Below are positions 23,644 to 35,739 of a DNA stretch of 64,000 bases, piece by piece. A program made the position numbers and the translations under genes. Each line of letters begins with the position of its first letter. Position 1 is the stretch's first letter. Under the pieces are notes generated by a model, which was given only the letters and a program-made list of their open reading frames with translations, made no database searches and was not told where the DNA came from. Origin of the DNA: Arachnopeziza araneosa (Eukaryota > Ascomycota > Leotiomycetes > Helotiales > Arachnopezizaceae); contig QYAI01000082.1 in NCBI GenBank assembly GCA_003988855.1, positions 124,001 through 188,000 on the forward strand, given 5' to 3'.

Positions 23644-24407
23644 CTATTCTCCCGTGGGGCCTTCCAAAAATGCATCACCAACCACGAGACCATGTAAGAG
23701 ATTATCATGCTCGTCGACAGGCACGGAATGGCCAGTCTCGGCTCGCAAGTATTGCTCCTCGAGAGCTAGGCCATACAATAATGTAGTTGTTCCTGGAGTC
23801 TTACTTGTCTTCTGTTCATGTGATTCCATGTCTTTCTTGAAGCGATGCAAGAAGTAATCGTAAAATCCTTTTCCATGGCCAAGTCGCCTTACATAACCAC
23901 TGTCTGGATCAAGGTCAAAGGCAACTCCAGGCATGAGAATCATGTCAAGATCCTTCCGGCCACCCTCAAGTACATTTTCCCGTTGCTCAATAGTGTCAAC
24001 ACTTATTGTTGGTATTCCCCAGCCATCTCTTTTCAGAGAGCTATAGTCTAACATGGAGAGTAATTCTACCATTTCCATTACCGATCGGGGTGTATCTGGC
24101 GGTGGATCCTGGACTTTATGAAGATATGGAACAAAAACTTGTTTCCCTTCTTTCAAAGCATGACGAACAAGGGGATCTGTTTGAATCTCGCCAGATGGCA
24201 TTGACAGATATATTCCAATGCGTTCTGCATCTTGATATGGTTTAAATTGAGTAAGAGTGTTGAAAATCTGGGCACCTCAATAGTGAGCTAAGAGCCAAAA
24301 GTCTGTATTTTGAGCCTACTCTGGGTATCAATCGACTCTTTCGAAACACTGGAGAGTCTCTGCTTCATAAGTGAACGAAGTTCTTTCTTTGCAATTTTCA
24401 ATGCCAT
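23644..24407 (-). CDS. fau1: 5-formyltetrahydrofolate cyclo-ligase
   Basis: Two exons, 24407-24320 and 24275-23644, about 239 residues. The enzyme converts 5-formyl-THF to 5,10-methenyl-THF using ATP, salvaging the folate storage form. Visible family features: N-terminal basic helix (KKELRSLMKQRL), ERIGIYLSMPSGEI, the GWGIPTI region, the MPGVAFD block and the nucleotide-binding signature RLGHGKGFYDYFL with the catalytic Lys/Gly loop. An in-frame ATG 24 bases upstream (24431) would add MVPENHQK; I preferred the inner one because family members usually begin just before this basic helix. The gene is convergent with SmE and divergent from rot1. Confidence 0.9.
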
Positions 24408-24815
24408 TTTTTGGTGGTTCTCTGGCACCATCTAATCTGAATGTGCTGATAGGTTGTCTTGAGTTTAGGTTACAACACTTGGATAGATCGAGTACAAGGC
24501 CTGGAGAAAATGCCTAGCTTCTCTGCTTTAGCGTACAAGAAGAATAAACACTTTATGTTTTAAATTTTAATAGCTTTGTTTATTTGCTTGGGGTACATGA
24601 GATGTATGAAATGACTAATTATACAGGAAAACTAGTTAACTTAAGTCAAGAAAATTGAGCGAAGACTGCTTACCTAAAAAGTTGAAAATTGTGGCGCCAC
24701 AGGTTGTGGCTAATTTAAGCGCGACCAAGCCTGATTGCACTCTTACCCCTGTCCCTTTGACTTTCCCACCTCCTTCAATCTTGACCAAGAACATCACACT
24801 CGCTCATACACAAAA
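24408..24815. promoter_or_regulatory. shared promoter region of fau1 and rot1
   Basis: A 408-bp gap between divergent starts, with A/T-rich centre. No named motif could be assigned. Confidence 0.5.
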
Positions 24816-25756
24816 ATGCCTTCGGCCACAATACACTCGTTACTCATCGCAGGCGCATGTCTCGTGTCATCTGCATCCGCAATCAATGTTCAGCTTGTTG
24901 GGACCTGGTCGACGAAATCCGCGAAGGTGTTAACAGGACCGGTAGGTTTTCTATTCTTGGAACAGGAGAAGGACGAGTTGGCAGCGACGACATTTCAAGG
25001 ATAGGAAGGCTGATTTGCGATCAAAGGGCTTCTATAACCCTGTGAACGACAGTTTTATCGAACCAAGCCATACCGGAATCTCCTATTCCTTCACAGCCGA
25101 TGGATATTATGAAGAGGCGTATTATAGGGCCGTTTCAAACCGTAGGAATTCAAAGACCTTTTCCACAGGAGAATACTGATGAACACAGCAACGAACCCGA
25201 GCTGTCCACAAGCTATCTTACAATTCCAGCACGGGACCTTCACCGAGAATGGGGATAATTCTTTGACATTGACACCATACTCGGTAGACGGGAGACAATT
25301 GCAGTCAAATCCTTGCGGGAGCGATAACGCCATCTTCACGCGATACAATCAGTCAGAAACGATGCAGGTATGTTGCGCCAATAATGACCTCCAAAAGTTT
25401 GGCTAACACGGACTCAGAAATACCAAGTCTATACCGATCCCTATACCAAATTGACTCGTTTAGATCTCTACAAATTCGACGGATCTCCGATGAACCCAAT
25501 GTTTCTAGCATACAGCCCGCCTCAAATGCTCCCCACGATCACTATGAATCCCACCGCAACCGCTACATCAGCTGCAAGTAAGGCGAAGCGAACTCCTGGG
25601 CAAGCCGATGGTTATGATTTACCTTTGAACAAAAATGCCATGCACATCAAGCGAGACATTGTGCAAAAATCGTTTCTAGAAAGAATCAACTTGGACTTGC
25701 TGTGGTGGGCTGGGATAGGGATGACTCTGTTCGGAGGTGCTGCATACTTATTATGA
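24816..25756 (+). CDS. rot1: Rot1, ER membrane chaperone for cell wall synthesis
   Basis: Four exons: 24816-24941, 25027-25141, 25189-25367 and 25418-25756, about 252 residues. Rot1 is an essential ER protein needed for beta-1,6-glucan synthesis and folding of some glycoproteins. It begins with a signal peptide (MPSATIHSLLIAGACLVSSASA) followed by INVQLVGTWSTKS, the typical Rot1 mature start. Then come the GFYNPVNDSFIEP and GISYSFT blocks, NPSCPQAILQFQHG and KYQVYTDPYTKLTRLDLYKFDGSP. The C-terminus has one membrane segment (LDLLWWAGIGMTLFGGAAYLL). Length matches the family. It is divergent from fau1. Confidence 0.94.
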
Positions 25757-25807
25757 AACTAGGAAGGGGAATGACGTGTTTGTTTTGAACGGGTCAGATC
25801 ATAGATC

Positions 25808-25942
25808 ATGGAGGCGTCATGCAAGTTTACCATCTTGGCGATTTTGGCGTTTGGATTGCTATTTTTGGGATTATTCATAATCGTAACCCAGGTCAAGAAT
25901 CGTATACAAAGACGTCAGGGCTTGTCAGACTTGGGCTTGTAA
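25808..25942 (+). CDS. possible 44-residue single-pass membrane peptide
   Basis: An ATG-started frame begins 51 bp after the rot1 stop codon and ends at TAA. It encodes a short N-terminus, one strongly hydrophobic stretch of about 22 residues (ILAILAFGLLFLGLFIIV) and a basic tail (KNRIQRRQG). This looks like a membrane microprotein, but it could equally be chance within the rot1 3' UTR. I recognise no family. Confidence 0.3.
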   Translation: MEASCKFTILAILAFGLLFLGLFIIVTQVKNRIQRRQGLSDLGL

Positions 25943-26066
25943 ATAGTTCCTGAAAGGGGTGTTGCTTTGACTTGCCTGAAATATAAGCTGCTTCTCATAT
26001 TATTCACGATAAGCTAATGATGATTAAGGGTATCTTTTCAATTACAAATGGGTATTCCTCCAACTC

Positions 26067-27738
26067 TCAAACAAAACAAGCCTCCCAATTTCCTCCATTT
26101 CTGGCAAAGCTCAAGCTATCCACAAAGGCACTGAGTTTGCATCTTCCTAACCTATCACCACCACATGTTTGGAGCGGCAGAACTCGATCATTGACAATCA
26201 CTCTAACAAGCTCCTCCCTCTCCCCAGCACAACGCATCTTCTCAAAATATGCCCTCGCTGCAAATGGCACGGTCCAAGCAGCCGAATAACCTTTCGTTGC
26301 CTCCGTACTCTCTATTGTTGTATTCAGCAATGGAGAGGTGGAATTGTATAATCCTAGGGCAGAGAAAATGCTAGTCAAGTCGTTATCATGGCTGAAATCC
26401 GCATAAAGAGGGAAATCACCACCCAGAGGGAAGGTAAGAGCGTTTTCATCGAGCGTAGAGTTGGTGGATGTGTGATCTTCCACAGAAGAGTTAGTGAGAC
26501 GAGCAATAAGCTCGTTAGTAAATCCTACGCCTTGGGTGGCTCCAAGTGGGTTGCCCCATGAGTAGCTGTAATACTTGCCTATGCTTTGGTAGTAGTCATA
26601 GGCTTTCCATTCCGCTTCTGAGAAGAGGTTGCAGAAGGGAGACATAGTGCCGTAGAGATCGGCGACAGTGTTGAAAGGGCAGAGATCCATCATATATGTT
26701 GTCTCTATGTCGGTGATATTTGCGCCTGGTAAATTGTAGTTTATTCGGGCTGTGATGGGGGGCGTGAAGATAGATACCCATTTTGTTTGTGCACTATTGC
26801 CTATTGTGGAATCGAATCCGTTTTCAAAGTCTGTACATAAGCCATGACTGAGAGTATTATTCAAGCCTGCGGCTTCTGATATAGTAAAAATATTGTATGG
26901 GTAAGAGGGATCTTGTACTGAATCGTGCACACGAGCAGAGTGGAAACCTTGTGTCCAATTCTGAGCGGATTCCAGAACGCGATCCTGGTCTGTTGAGCGG
27001 ACGAAAGGAGTTATTCTTTTGGCAAGAGTCTTATAACGATTATAGAACTTGATGCCAGAGTTGATCATTTGCTGTTGCCCAAAAACTGAAAGCTGATTTG
27101 CACCTAAAATGTACGAGTAATCTTTGATGAAAGCGTACGACTCTCCGTAAGAAATGGCATTAGAATGGATGCGGTCAATTAGCTGAGCATATGCAATAGT
27201 CTTAGACGAAGTTGGATCTCGAGCTCCATGACGTGATAGGACTTGAGCAAATGTGATTTGGCAAGTATTTGGGATGGCAGCTGAGATTTCAGAAGGAACA
27301 GTGAAGAAGGGCGAGTATTGGCCCCAATAGTGAGAGATGCTTGATGAGCATGTGAATCCCTTGTCAATGGAATCACAAGACTTCTTAGCTTGGCCATGAC
27401 CACTGGTTGACTTATTAGTACTCCATCTATATTGGGGTGTTCTTGGTGAGTTTTGAAATGTTCAAGTGTGTAAAAAAGCAAATAACATACGAAATAGCCA
27501 GCCAAAAGAAGAGGAAGATTCCAAGAGTACCCATCACGGCGCTGGTCAGCTTGATTAGGTTACTTTTCTTGAGACTTCCTGACTTCGATTCCAAAAGAAT
27601 ATGGTCTTCCTCGTCATACTCTGCATCTGCATGTGTTGAATGCCTTTCGAGCTGCTCAGAGGACGGAACCGATTCATATTTTTGGCGACTGCGATCACCT
27701 CCATTGCCAATCATGGCAGCTATGGAGGTAGTTTTCAT
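26067..27738 (-). CDS. histidine acid phosphatase (phytase-like) with N-terminal membrane anchor
   Basis: Two exons, 27738-27491 and 27402-26067, about 527 residues. This is a branch-2 histidine phosphatase that would release phosphate from organic esters, perhaps phytate. The catalytic RHGAR loop is at 140-144 and the proton donor HD (SHD) at 421-422. Conserved cysteines and many N-x-S/T sites agree with an extracytosolic domain. The N-terminus is not a cleavable signal peptide. It has about 60 polar, acidic residues, then a membrane helix at 61-83 (LTSAVMGTLGIFLFFWLAI), so it is predicted as a type II membrane protein. The frame is continuous across the intron (branch ACTAAT, acceptor AACCAG). 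MIGNGG, eight codons in, is an alternative start. It is convergent with rot1. Confidence 0.9.
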
Positions 27739-28286
27739 CCTTGCTGCGGCTCTAGGGCATCGCGCCGGAATGCCCAGACAAGATAAGTTGGAGAACGGCA
27801 GGTTACCTGTTGGGGAAGGTGTGCTTAAAAACAGGCATCAGTCTCGCTTTAAAGTCAGAGGAAGGAAGCTCGTGTTTTGTAACGCGCATTCTCGATCGGT
27901 CGTTGTCATTTAAATTTTCCTTGAGGCTGACTCGTGTCGAATCGACTTGCACGTTTTCGTTGTCAATACCCTGACTGAGTCTTATGATCTGGCTTGATTG
28001 GGTCGCTTGAAGGCGTTTCAGTTTCTTTTGTACGACGCCACGAGAGCTTCCCAAAGCAGCGCGAGACCCTTCTAACTGAATATTTCCTCATCCATCAATC
28101 TTCTGTCCCCCAAAAACCGGCGAGGTTGAGTACCGCTGGGCTACTGGAAGATAAGACACTTACCTAACCTGGAGCAAAATGGATTAAATATGAGCAACAT
28201 GTAGAAGAGATGGAAGAATTCTTGCAATGCCTCATATGCACATACTCATTCACTAGTTCTACAATCTACAGCTCCATCTGGTATAT
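27739..28286. other. intergenic region between acid phosphatase and idh2
   Basis: It contains the upstream region of the acid phosphatase gene and the 3' UTR of idh2. The minus-strand frame at 27803-28054 starts on TTG, not ATG, and matches nothing. Confidence 0.5.
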
Positions 28287-29728
28287 CTACAAACGCTTGA
28301 TGATAGCACCGGCATACTCGTGTGTCTTCGACTTCCCGCCCAAATCACCGGTCAGCGATTTGCCTTCCGCCAAGGTATCGAAAATTGCTTTTTCGATTTT
28401 TGATGCATGATCGTTCAATTCCATATGTCTCAACATCATGATAGAGGATAGGAGAAGTGCAGTAGGGTTAGCAAGGGCCTTGCCAGCAATGTCAGGTGCA
28501 GAACCGTGAACGGCCTCAAAAATCGAACACTCGTCTCCGATATTTCCAGAAGGAGTGAGACCAAGACCACCGATCAGACCAGCACACATATCAGACAAGA
28601 TATCTCCGTAGAGGTTGGGCATGACGAGGACTTTGTCGTTATAAGGAATTGGGTCGGTAACAATCTTGAGACATGTGTTGTCAAGCAATTCAGCATCAAA
28701 TTCAACCTTGGGGAAGTCCTTGGCCACACGCTCAGCAGTACCGAGGAAAAGTCCATCAGACATTTTCATAATAGTGGCTTTATGGACTGCGCGGACTTTT
28801 AGTCTTCCAACGTCCTCTGCATATTGAAAGGCGAATCGGAGGACGCGCTCAGATGCGTCTCGAGTGATCAGCTTGATACTTTGAACCACACCATCGACGA
28901 CAACGTGCTCAATACCGGAGTATTCTCCCTCGGTATTTTCTCTGATTAGAACAGTATCAACACCATCGTAGGGAGTCTTGTAACCAGCAATAGAGCGACA
29001 CGGTCTAACGTTGGCGAAGAGGTTGAAAGTTCGTCGGAGAGTCAAATTGAGAGAGACGTGGCCCTTGCCAATGGGAGTCTAACCGATATGTGAGTAAATT
29101 GGCTACCATAAAAGATGGCAATCCTACTGCAAGAGGCCCTTTGAGAGCTACTTTGTTCTTCTGAATGCTATCAATTGTCTCCTGTGGAATTGTGGTCTTG
29201 CCATCCTTCAATGTGGGAGTGACATCAACTGGTTCCCACTTAATTGGAGCCTATTACAATCCGTTAATAGATATTCTGCTACCTCATTGAGTCCAAACCA
29301 CATGCCTTGGCAGCTTCAAAGATATCCTTCACTGATTGAGAGATTTCCGGTCCGATACCATCTCCTTCGATCAAACTGACAGTATATAGCCCCTAGATTC
29401 ATGTCAGTTCATGTACCAGTGGTAAGACAGTTCCTCCATCTCAATTGAGTCAATTGTGAAGCTTTTGATAGCTTGGAGAGCTCTTAATCTCGGATCGCAA
29501 AGCCTGCAGATTACTAACAGATTCGTCCTTCTTGCCATGAAACTTGGCCACCTTTTCCTTCTCCGAGAAATCTTTTGCAACATATGTTCGTCGACCCTAG
29601 TTTAGCTTCGTCAGATGAGCAGTGGATTCCTTTACTTCGGTGCCTACTTGAATTGGCGCCCAGACAGCCTTGATGCACTGTGGACGAGCTGCCCGAGCTG
29701 GCGCAGCAAACAAACGAGCTGCCAACAT
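28287..29728 (-). CDS. idh2: NAD-dependent isocitrate dehydrogenase subunit 2, mitochondrial
   Basis: Five exons read downwards: 29728-29648, 29596-29519, 29392-29306, 29250-29128 and 29078-28287, 386 residues. It is the catalytic subunit of the TCA-cycle enzyme that oxidises isocitrate to 2-oxoglutarate with NAD. The N-terminus (MLAARLFAAPARAARPQ) is a mitochondrial targeting peptide. Then TVSLIEGDGIGPEIS, NLTLRRTFNLFANVRPC (substrate-binding arginines), ENTEGEYSG and NLYGDILSD (metal-binding Asp), and GSAPDIAGK near the nucleotide site. The third intron begins with GC instead of GT (AAG|GCATGT) and ends TAATAG; no GT donor nearby keeps the frame. The gene is divergent from sec5. Confidence 0.96.
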
Positions 29729-30078
29729 TGTTCGAGGAGGTGCCAAACTACTATTGCGATTGAATGCAAAGATACGTTTGGGTGAGGTAGTGGGACGTAG
29801 GTCGGTAGGTAGGTGGTTGGAGGTTGGAGATGGGGTTCGTCCTTCTCGCGCGATAAAGCTTTCGGAACTTTTTGCTTTTTCCTCCTGGTACCCATCGGCG
29901 CTGCGGTTGAACCCCGGCGTAAGCCGAAAACGGAAAACGAAACCACCACAGTTCCAAAACTACACACTCTTTTAATTTCAGTGAACGTCTTTCGGTCTTG
30001 ACTATTTTGACTCGCACTATGTGATTATATGTTTCTTCGTCCCTACGAATCTGTCTCTTCGACATTGTTTTGCACAAG
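29729..30078. promoter_or_regulatory. shared promoter region of idh2 and sec5
   Basis: A 350-bp gap between divergent start codons, containing a purine-rich stretch with AGGTAGGT-type repeats (about 29800-29825). No site can be named with confidence. Confidence 0.5.
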
Positions 30079-33000
30079 ATGGACTACAACACTAAGGTCC
30101 TTGAGCATTACCAGCTTCCCACAGCATACCCAACAGAATGGCCTGCGGAGAAAGATAACAGTGACGTTTCTGATGATGAAGAAGACACGAAAGTGGTGCG
30201 CAATGGCATGGTTCGAAGGTCGAAGTCGAGGTATTCTGCGTTAGAACGAGCTGCTAGTGACCGAAGGAGTTACCTACCAGGCTCGCAGAAGACGGACAAT
30301 GGAGTTGAGAATCTCGTCCAGAGAGATGAGTCGGATCCTTTAGGTTCGACTGACAGTGTGGTAAGAATATTGCGGCAGATGGGTCTACCAGTAGGAGAGG
30401 ATATAAAATTACGTAGGTTTACAATTCCTGGGCGCTCCAGTCTAGCTGACAGTCCCAGGGAATAGATTCCTCCTCTCTTCTACAACCTTTTCGCCCTCTC
30501 TGTTTTTATCACAAGTCCATTCTACCGCCTCGACTCAGTCTCTTTTGAATGGTTTAGACGTTCTCTCGAAATCTATTGATCAAAAATCGGCCTCTCTGAA
30601 AGTACTGGTGGAATCCAATTTTGAAAGATTTGTCCGTGCAAAAGCTACGATCGATAATGTATACACCGAAATGAAATATCGTGGAGCGGAACCTCCTTCC
30701 CAGCCTCAGCCTAGTAGTCGCCGAACTCATTCTCGTCATGCGAGCAGAAACAGCTTTCGAACAAGTAGCGGGAACCAGAATGCCATGACTATTCAGCCTC
30801 CAGACAAGAAGCAAAAAAATGCTCTGACAAAAGAGAGCGAGTACGGTGTTTTGGGGATTAAAGCTCACCTCTTGGACGTGTCCGCTAAAGCAGAAGAAGT
30901 TTGGGGACCAGCACTAGGCGGGCGTGAGAAGGAGGATAGCTTGAAACTAATGAGCGGCACAGTCGACCGGTACAAGGAATATTACGAAGTCAGTGCTGCA
31001 ATTACCGAAAGTATAAGGCGAAAAGATTATGAAGCAATAGTCGAGGAATATGGGAAAGCCAAAAGCTTTGCTGATGATGCCCAAAAGATTGCTCAAAGTC
31101 TTCCGACGACCCCCACTGACTCTCAGATATTTCAAATTTTACTAGCAGCCCGCATTTGGAGTGACGTTGAAGAACAAGTTGAGGATTTCAAAAGAGAAGT
31201 TTGGCGAAAGTTGATTGCAACGCAAAGTATCTCGCCAAAAGCAGAGGGAATACTCAACAGCACGCAAGATCAGCATATGGAATTAATAAGTGTGCTCCTT
31301 GAATTGGGCGTCGCCGATAATCCTATCTGGCTGTGGCTATTAAGTCGTTTTGATCATTTGAAGAACAAAATTCAAAATACTTCAGACCGTTCAAAAATTG
31401 AGATTGAGATTCTACGAAGACGCCTTGCTAGTGGCGAAAAACCGACGACGCAGATCATAGCATCGCATCTAAGATCTTTGGGGCGACAGACTGCTGAGGA
31501 TAAACCAAGCTCAGTTGACTCTTCCGAGATAATTGAACTTTGGGAAAAGATGCATACTTTTCTAAGCAGCATGCTCTCCTCTCAAGGTATTCTTGGTGAA
31601 GTTATAGATTTCTGGCAAACTGTACAGAGCTTCATCGACGGCAAAGCCCAGACGAACCTCCCGATTGGTTTTGATGGAAGTTCTAAACAGCACCATAGAC
31701 TTTCAGATCAAGGTACACTGGACTTGCAACAAGGAACGGTAGAGTTGATAGATATGATAAGGGAGAGTGTTTTCAGTTTCTTTGCTGAACCTCCTATCGA
31801 TGATATCTCTTCTCTATTCTCACCTCTACCAGTAACTCCAAAGACACCGGCCGGAGCCGCACAATTAACACCATCAGCTCTTCGAGACCCGCGTTTTAAT
31901 TATGACCAAAACAATCTTCCTCCTCCTTCACCTAAACGCGGAGAAGCCTGGGAGAAATACGCTTTCTGGCCTCCATGGTCCAACTCTTTAAGCGGTGTTC
32001 ACTATCTTGGAAAACTGCTTGTTCTTGTAGGTTCAGGCGCTAGTGATATGGCCTCGGTTTCCCCTATAGGTCAAGGAGATGGCGCCGCTTTCGAGCGCTT
32101 AAAGGGACTTGTAGCGGGGGCTCGAGAGCGTTGTGCTACTGCTATTTGCGCGGCGTGGAATGAAGATGCCAAGAATATCAAAGTCTTAGAAGACTGGAGG
32201 CGTTCACCTGAAAAACGAGATTTGACCAGGATGCCAGCTTACTTTGGTTCTTTTGAGAGTGCTGTTTTGAGCGGGATGCAGAAGATCCTGTATATCTCAG
32301 AAGCCATGGCAAAATCAGATTCCACAAATGTTGTCACTCCACCACCGCCTAAGCTTTTGCAAATGGTGCGGAGTCAATTTGTTACTACTCTCTACAAGTC
32401 ATTGGCCGGACTAGTTGAGAATGCTGAGACCAAGGTGAAAGTAACAAGTGGGGACTGGACAACTGAGAATGACGGCCTGGCAAGCCCTGTGGCCATGGTA
32501 GTCGCAACTAGCATTGGAGCAGGAACAGTCAATGCTAGTGATCGGGTAAGCATGACTTTCTAAGTCAATGATCCTTGCTAATAAAGCTAGAATGTCCGGA
32601 TGCTTTTAACTCTGAGCAATTTGCAAGCTCTTCGTATCGATGTTGTCCCTAATCTGACAACACAATTTGAGAATGCATTTTCGGTCAAACTCACTGAAGA
32701 GTCGAAAACCATTCGTGATGTGCTAGGTCAAATTGATGCCCAACTTTTCACTTCTTATACGCGACCAGCAGTCAACACTCTCAAAACCACGATCCACACG
32801 GGTATTTCTTCCCTAAGTTGGTCTCCTCCTCCAAGCTCAAGGCCCAAAGATGTCCGCCCGTACATCTATACTGCTCTACTCTCTCTCGTGCTGGTCCACA
32901 CTCAAGTCTCTACCACCGCTTCCTCTCTCACCGGACAAGTTCTTTCCTTTCTCCTAGAAACTATTTCACGCGAACTGCTGGCCGCGTTCAAAACCCGCAC

Positions 33001-33301
33001 CAAATGGGCCCTCCCAGATCTCATGCAAGCCACTCTTGATGTAGAGTTCGTCGCACAGACACTTAATCAATACACGACGGAAAAAGCCAGTGAATTGCAA
33101 AGTCAAATATATCAAGAGCTGGACAAGGGGACGGATAACGAGGCGAGGATGAGGCTGCAAAGTGAGTTGCCGGAGATGAGGGCTGTCTTGAAGAGGTTAA
33201 GAGAGGGCAGTAGGAGCGAGTTTGCTTGCTTTAAGAAGATGAGACGGCAAGAGAGGGCTCCTGCCCCCGCAGTGCCGAAAGAGCCGGCTAGTCAAATATA
33301 A
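30079..33301 (+). CDS. sec5: exocyst complex subunit Sec5
   Basis: Three exons: 30079-30412, 30459-32545 and 32591-33301, about 1043 residues. Sec5 is part of the eight-subunit exocyst, which tethers secretory vesicles at the plasma membrane during tip growth. The N-terminus (MDYNTKVLEHYQL, YPTEWP) and the block after intron 1 (FSPSLFLSQVHSTAS, then LLNGLDVLSKSIDQKS and LVESNFERFVRAKATID) form the Sec5 signature region at about residues 115-180. The rest is a long rod of helices with a Ser/Pro-rich insert around 31830-31960. The C-terminal exon ends in a charged helix and a Pro/Ala tail. Introns are 45-46 nt with good branch sites. An upstream TTG-started extension was not used. Confidence 0.93.
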
Positions 33302-34103
33302 AGTGTGATTTATGAGTATCTCAAGAAATACATTTGTCTCCTGATTAGATATCAAGAATCTAAGACAGTTTGCCAAACAGTTGAAATAATTGTATTTATT
33401 ATCACTGGATCTGAAACCTCTGGATGTTAAATCCATTCTGCTATTGACGTGAAGTGTGTATTTCCAACTGAAAGTCACTGGTTTTGCCGTCTGAGTGCAA
33501 AAAAGGCGATATTAAGCAGATTAGTAGTGCAAGCTAAAGATCGCTGGTTGTAACTTTTACGGTCTGATGCAACAATTATCCTCGATATAAATATTTGAAT
33601 CGCCGAGTTAAGATACCTTCATATATTTATTGTCAGTAGCCTTTATTACATTTTTTACAGGTAGAAGAAGGCCGAGAATCAAAGTAAAATTTAAAATACA
33701 AAAATCACTTGGTATTTAAGGTCCTCTTGATTAGATGCTGTGAGATACCCCCTTCTGAAGTCTATTTTGCGAACCTTACAATTACGCATCGACAAATGTC
33801 TCTTCAATTTGACATTGATGTATAAAGATAGATTTGGGAGTCCTGATTTCTAGCTGACACCTTGTTTAGTGTCTACAGTTCGACTTCAATATTTTGTATA
33901 AAATTGGCACCGTGTTTGAGAAATTCGCTTTTTTTATGGGAAAATCAACGCAAAATTCCACAGTAATACTTAAGGAATAAGTACGAAATATATGGGCATT
34001 AAGCGATCATGTGATGTAGGCGGTGAGGCTTCAAGTCAAACTGCCTATTCCAAGATATATCGCAACCGCGTCGCGTCCCAAATCAATACACGAATTTAGC
34101 ACA
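33302..34103. other. intergenic region between sec5 and ask1
   Basis: A/T-rich sequence holding the sec5 3' UTR and the ask1 promoter. No gene or element seen. Confidence 0.55.
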
Positions 34104-35452
34104 ATGTCTCGCCCTTCTTCCTCAGCTGCTCGACCACTTTCTCTTACAGAAGAGCTCGAAAAATTGGAACAGTCTATCACACTTACTCTACAAGGTCTTT
34201 AAGGCACTTAATCTATTAAATATCAACGTCTAACAACAATAGAAATTGATCATAATTTCAGTCGTGCCCATCGAATTGTAACATCAAGCATACTTCCAAT
34301 TATTGAACAGTATGCCGAGCATTCAACTGCAGTATGGGAAGGATCAAAGGTCAGTTAATCCGTTTTAAAAGTCACATTTCTTGTTATGTGATTGACGGCG
34401 GGGTAGTTTTGGAAACAATTTTTCGAAGCTAGCGCCAATGTATCTCTATCAGGGGTCGAAGAGAGAGACGAAGAAGATGATGCTTCCTATGCCCAATCTC
34501 ACAATGATGCCAGCACATATGCCACTTCTACGCAGGGAGGGGACGAAACTCTGCGCATGGATGGCGAGTCTGAACATTATCATCAAGTAGATGATTCTCT
34601 GCTGGACAATGCAGACATCAGCGGAAGTACGCCGAGGGCTCCGCGACCTTGTAGCACGGATGAGAAGCCAAAGTTCGCACATTATGGCTCTCCATATGAA
34701 GAATTGAAGCAAGAACTCAAAGGCACAACTGGAGAAGACGAAGATGATGACAATGAAAATGAACCCACAACACCAGGGGCTCAGACGAGATTACCAAATA
34801 TGTCCATGACTCCAGATTCTTCGCCATTTGACCCAACAGTCTACCAACAATCAACAGCACAAAAGAAATCGATAGATCCTTTACTACATAGAGTCCTGGA
34901 CAAGAATTATCGTCTACAAGCCACGCCACATACAAGAAGGAAACAGAAAACTCCAGCAAACAAGCCTTCGTGGAGAGATGCAGCATCGCCAATGTCTTCT
35001 CCACCAGCAGCAGCCCCACAGTTGCATGCCGATATATTCAGCTCTCCTATTAGACAGCAGTATAGTAAACCAACAGCACCAAGAACGCCAGGTATCAGCG
35101 TCCAAACTCCCGCCAAGGGCAAAGCCAATGAGGTGGCCTCTAAACCTGCCAAAAAGGACGAGATTAGTTGGGAGAGTGATAGCGATGAGGATGCAGAGGG
35201 TGTCTACCGAGAGCTGGGCATGAGCCCCCCCAAGACTATTCAATTCTCATTGCCTCAGTCAAGATTACTACAAACTCCTGGTATGCTTTCACGCTCAATC
35301 TTTAGTCTCTATGTTAACACTGATTAGCACGAGAGGCTAGCAAGCGAATTGTCGAAGACTTGCTCACCACTGCGGGAGCAGGTTTGAATGACAGCCTAGA
35401 AGACAGTCCCAGCGTAGTACAAATGCGGGATGAACTAGACGATAGTTTTTAA
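34104..35452 (+). CDS. ask1: DASH/Dam1 complex subunit Ask1
   Basis: Four exons: 34104-34194, 34243-34349, 34407-35280 and 35328-35452, about 398 residues. Ask1 belongs to the fungus-specific DASH ring that couples kinetochores to spindle microtubules. The conserved N-terminal helix pair is visible: LTEELEKLEQSITLTLQEIDHNFSRAH, then PIIEQYAEHSTAVWEGSKFWKQFFE. The rest is acidic and disordered, with many Ser/Thr-Pro sites that fit Cdk control (MTPDSSP, STPRAP, SPPK). The C-terminal exon gives a short helix ending DELDDSF. The first intron uses a weak GTCTTT donor but keeps frame exactly where the conserved helix continues. Confidence 0.9.
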
Positions 35453-35739
35453 AGCAGATATTTATTCACTAAGCAATCTCGATCTATCAAAACAAAGTAA
35501 ACCTCAAAATTTGAAAGCTCAATCCGAACGTTGAGACCTGTGTCAAACCCCACTTCCCGGTAGTATCCAACTCCAAACACCTGGGAGGAAGACGCTCCCT
35601 GCTGAAAGGAAGCTATCGCTGATAATTCAATTTCAAAACATAATCAGACGCCTGACTCGACTACTTCAATGACGAAGTTACCATATAACCATCGATAATT
35701 TGCTTTTTCGCTTGATAACTGTTAGATATTTCTTCCTAC

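Noticed and set aside
27803..28054. 83-codon minus-strand frame upstream of the acid phosphatase
   Set aside because: No ATG and no conserved motif; probably leader or intergenic sequence.
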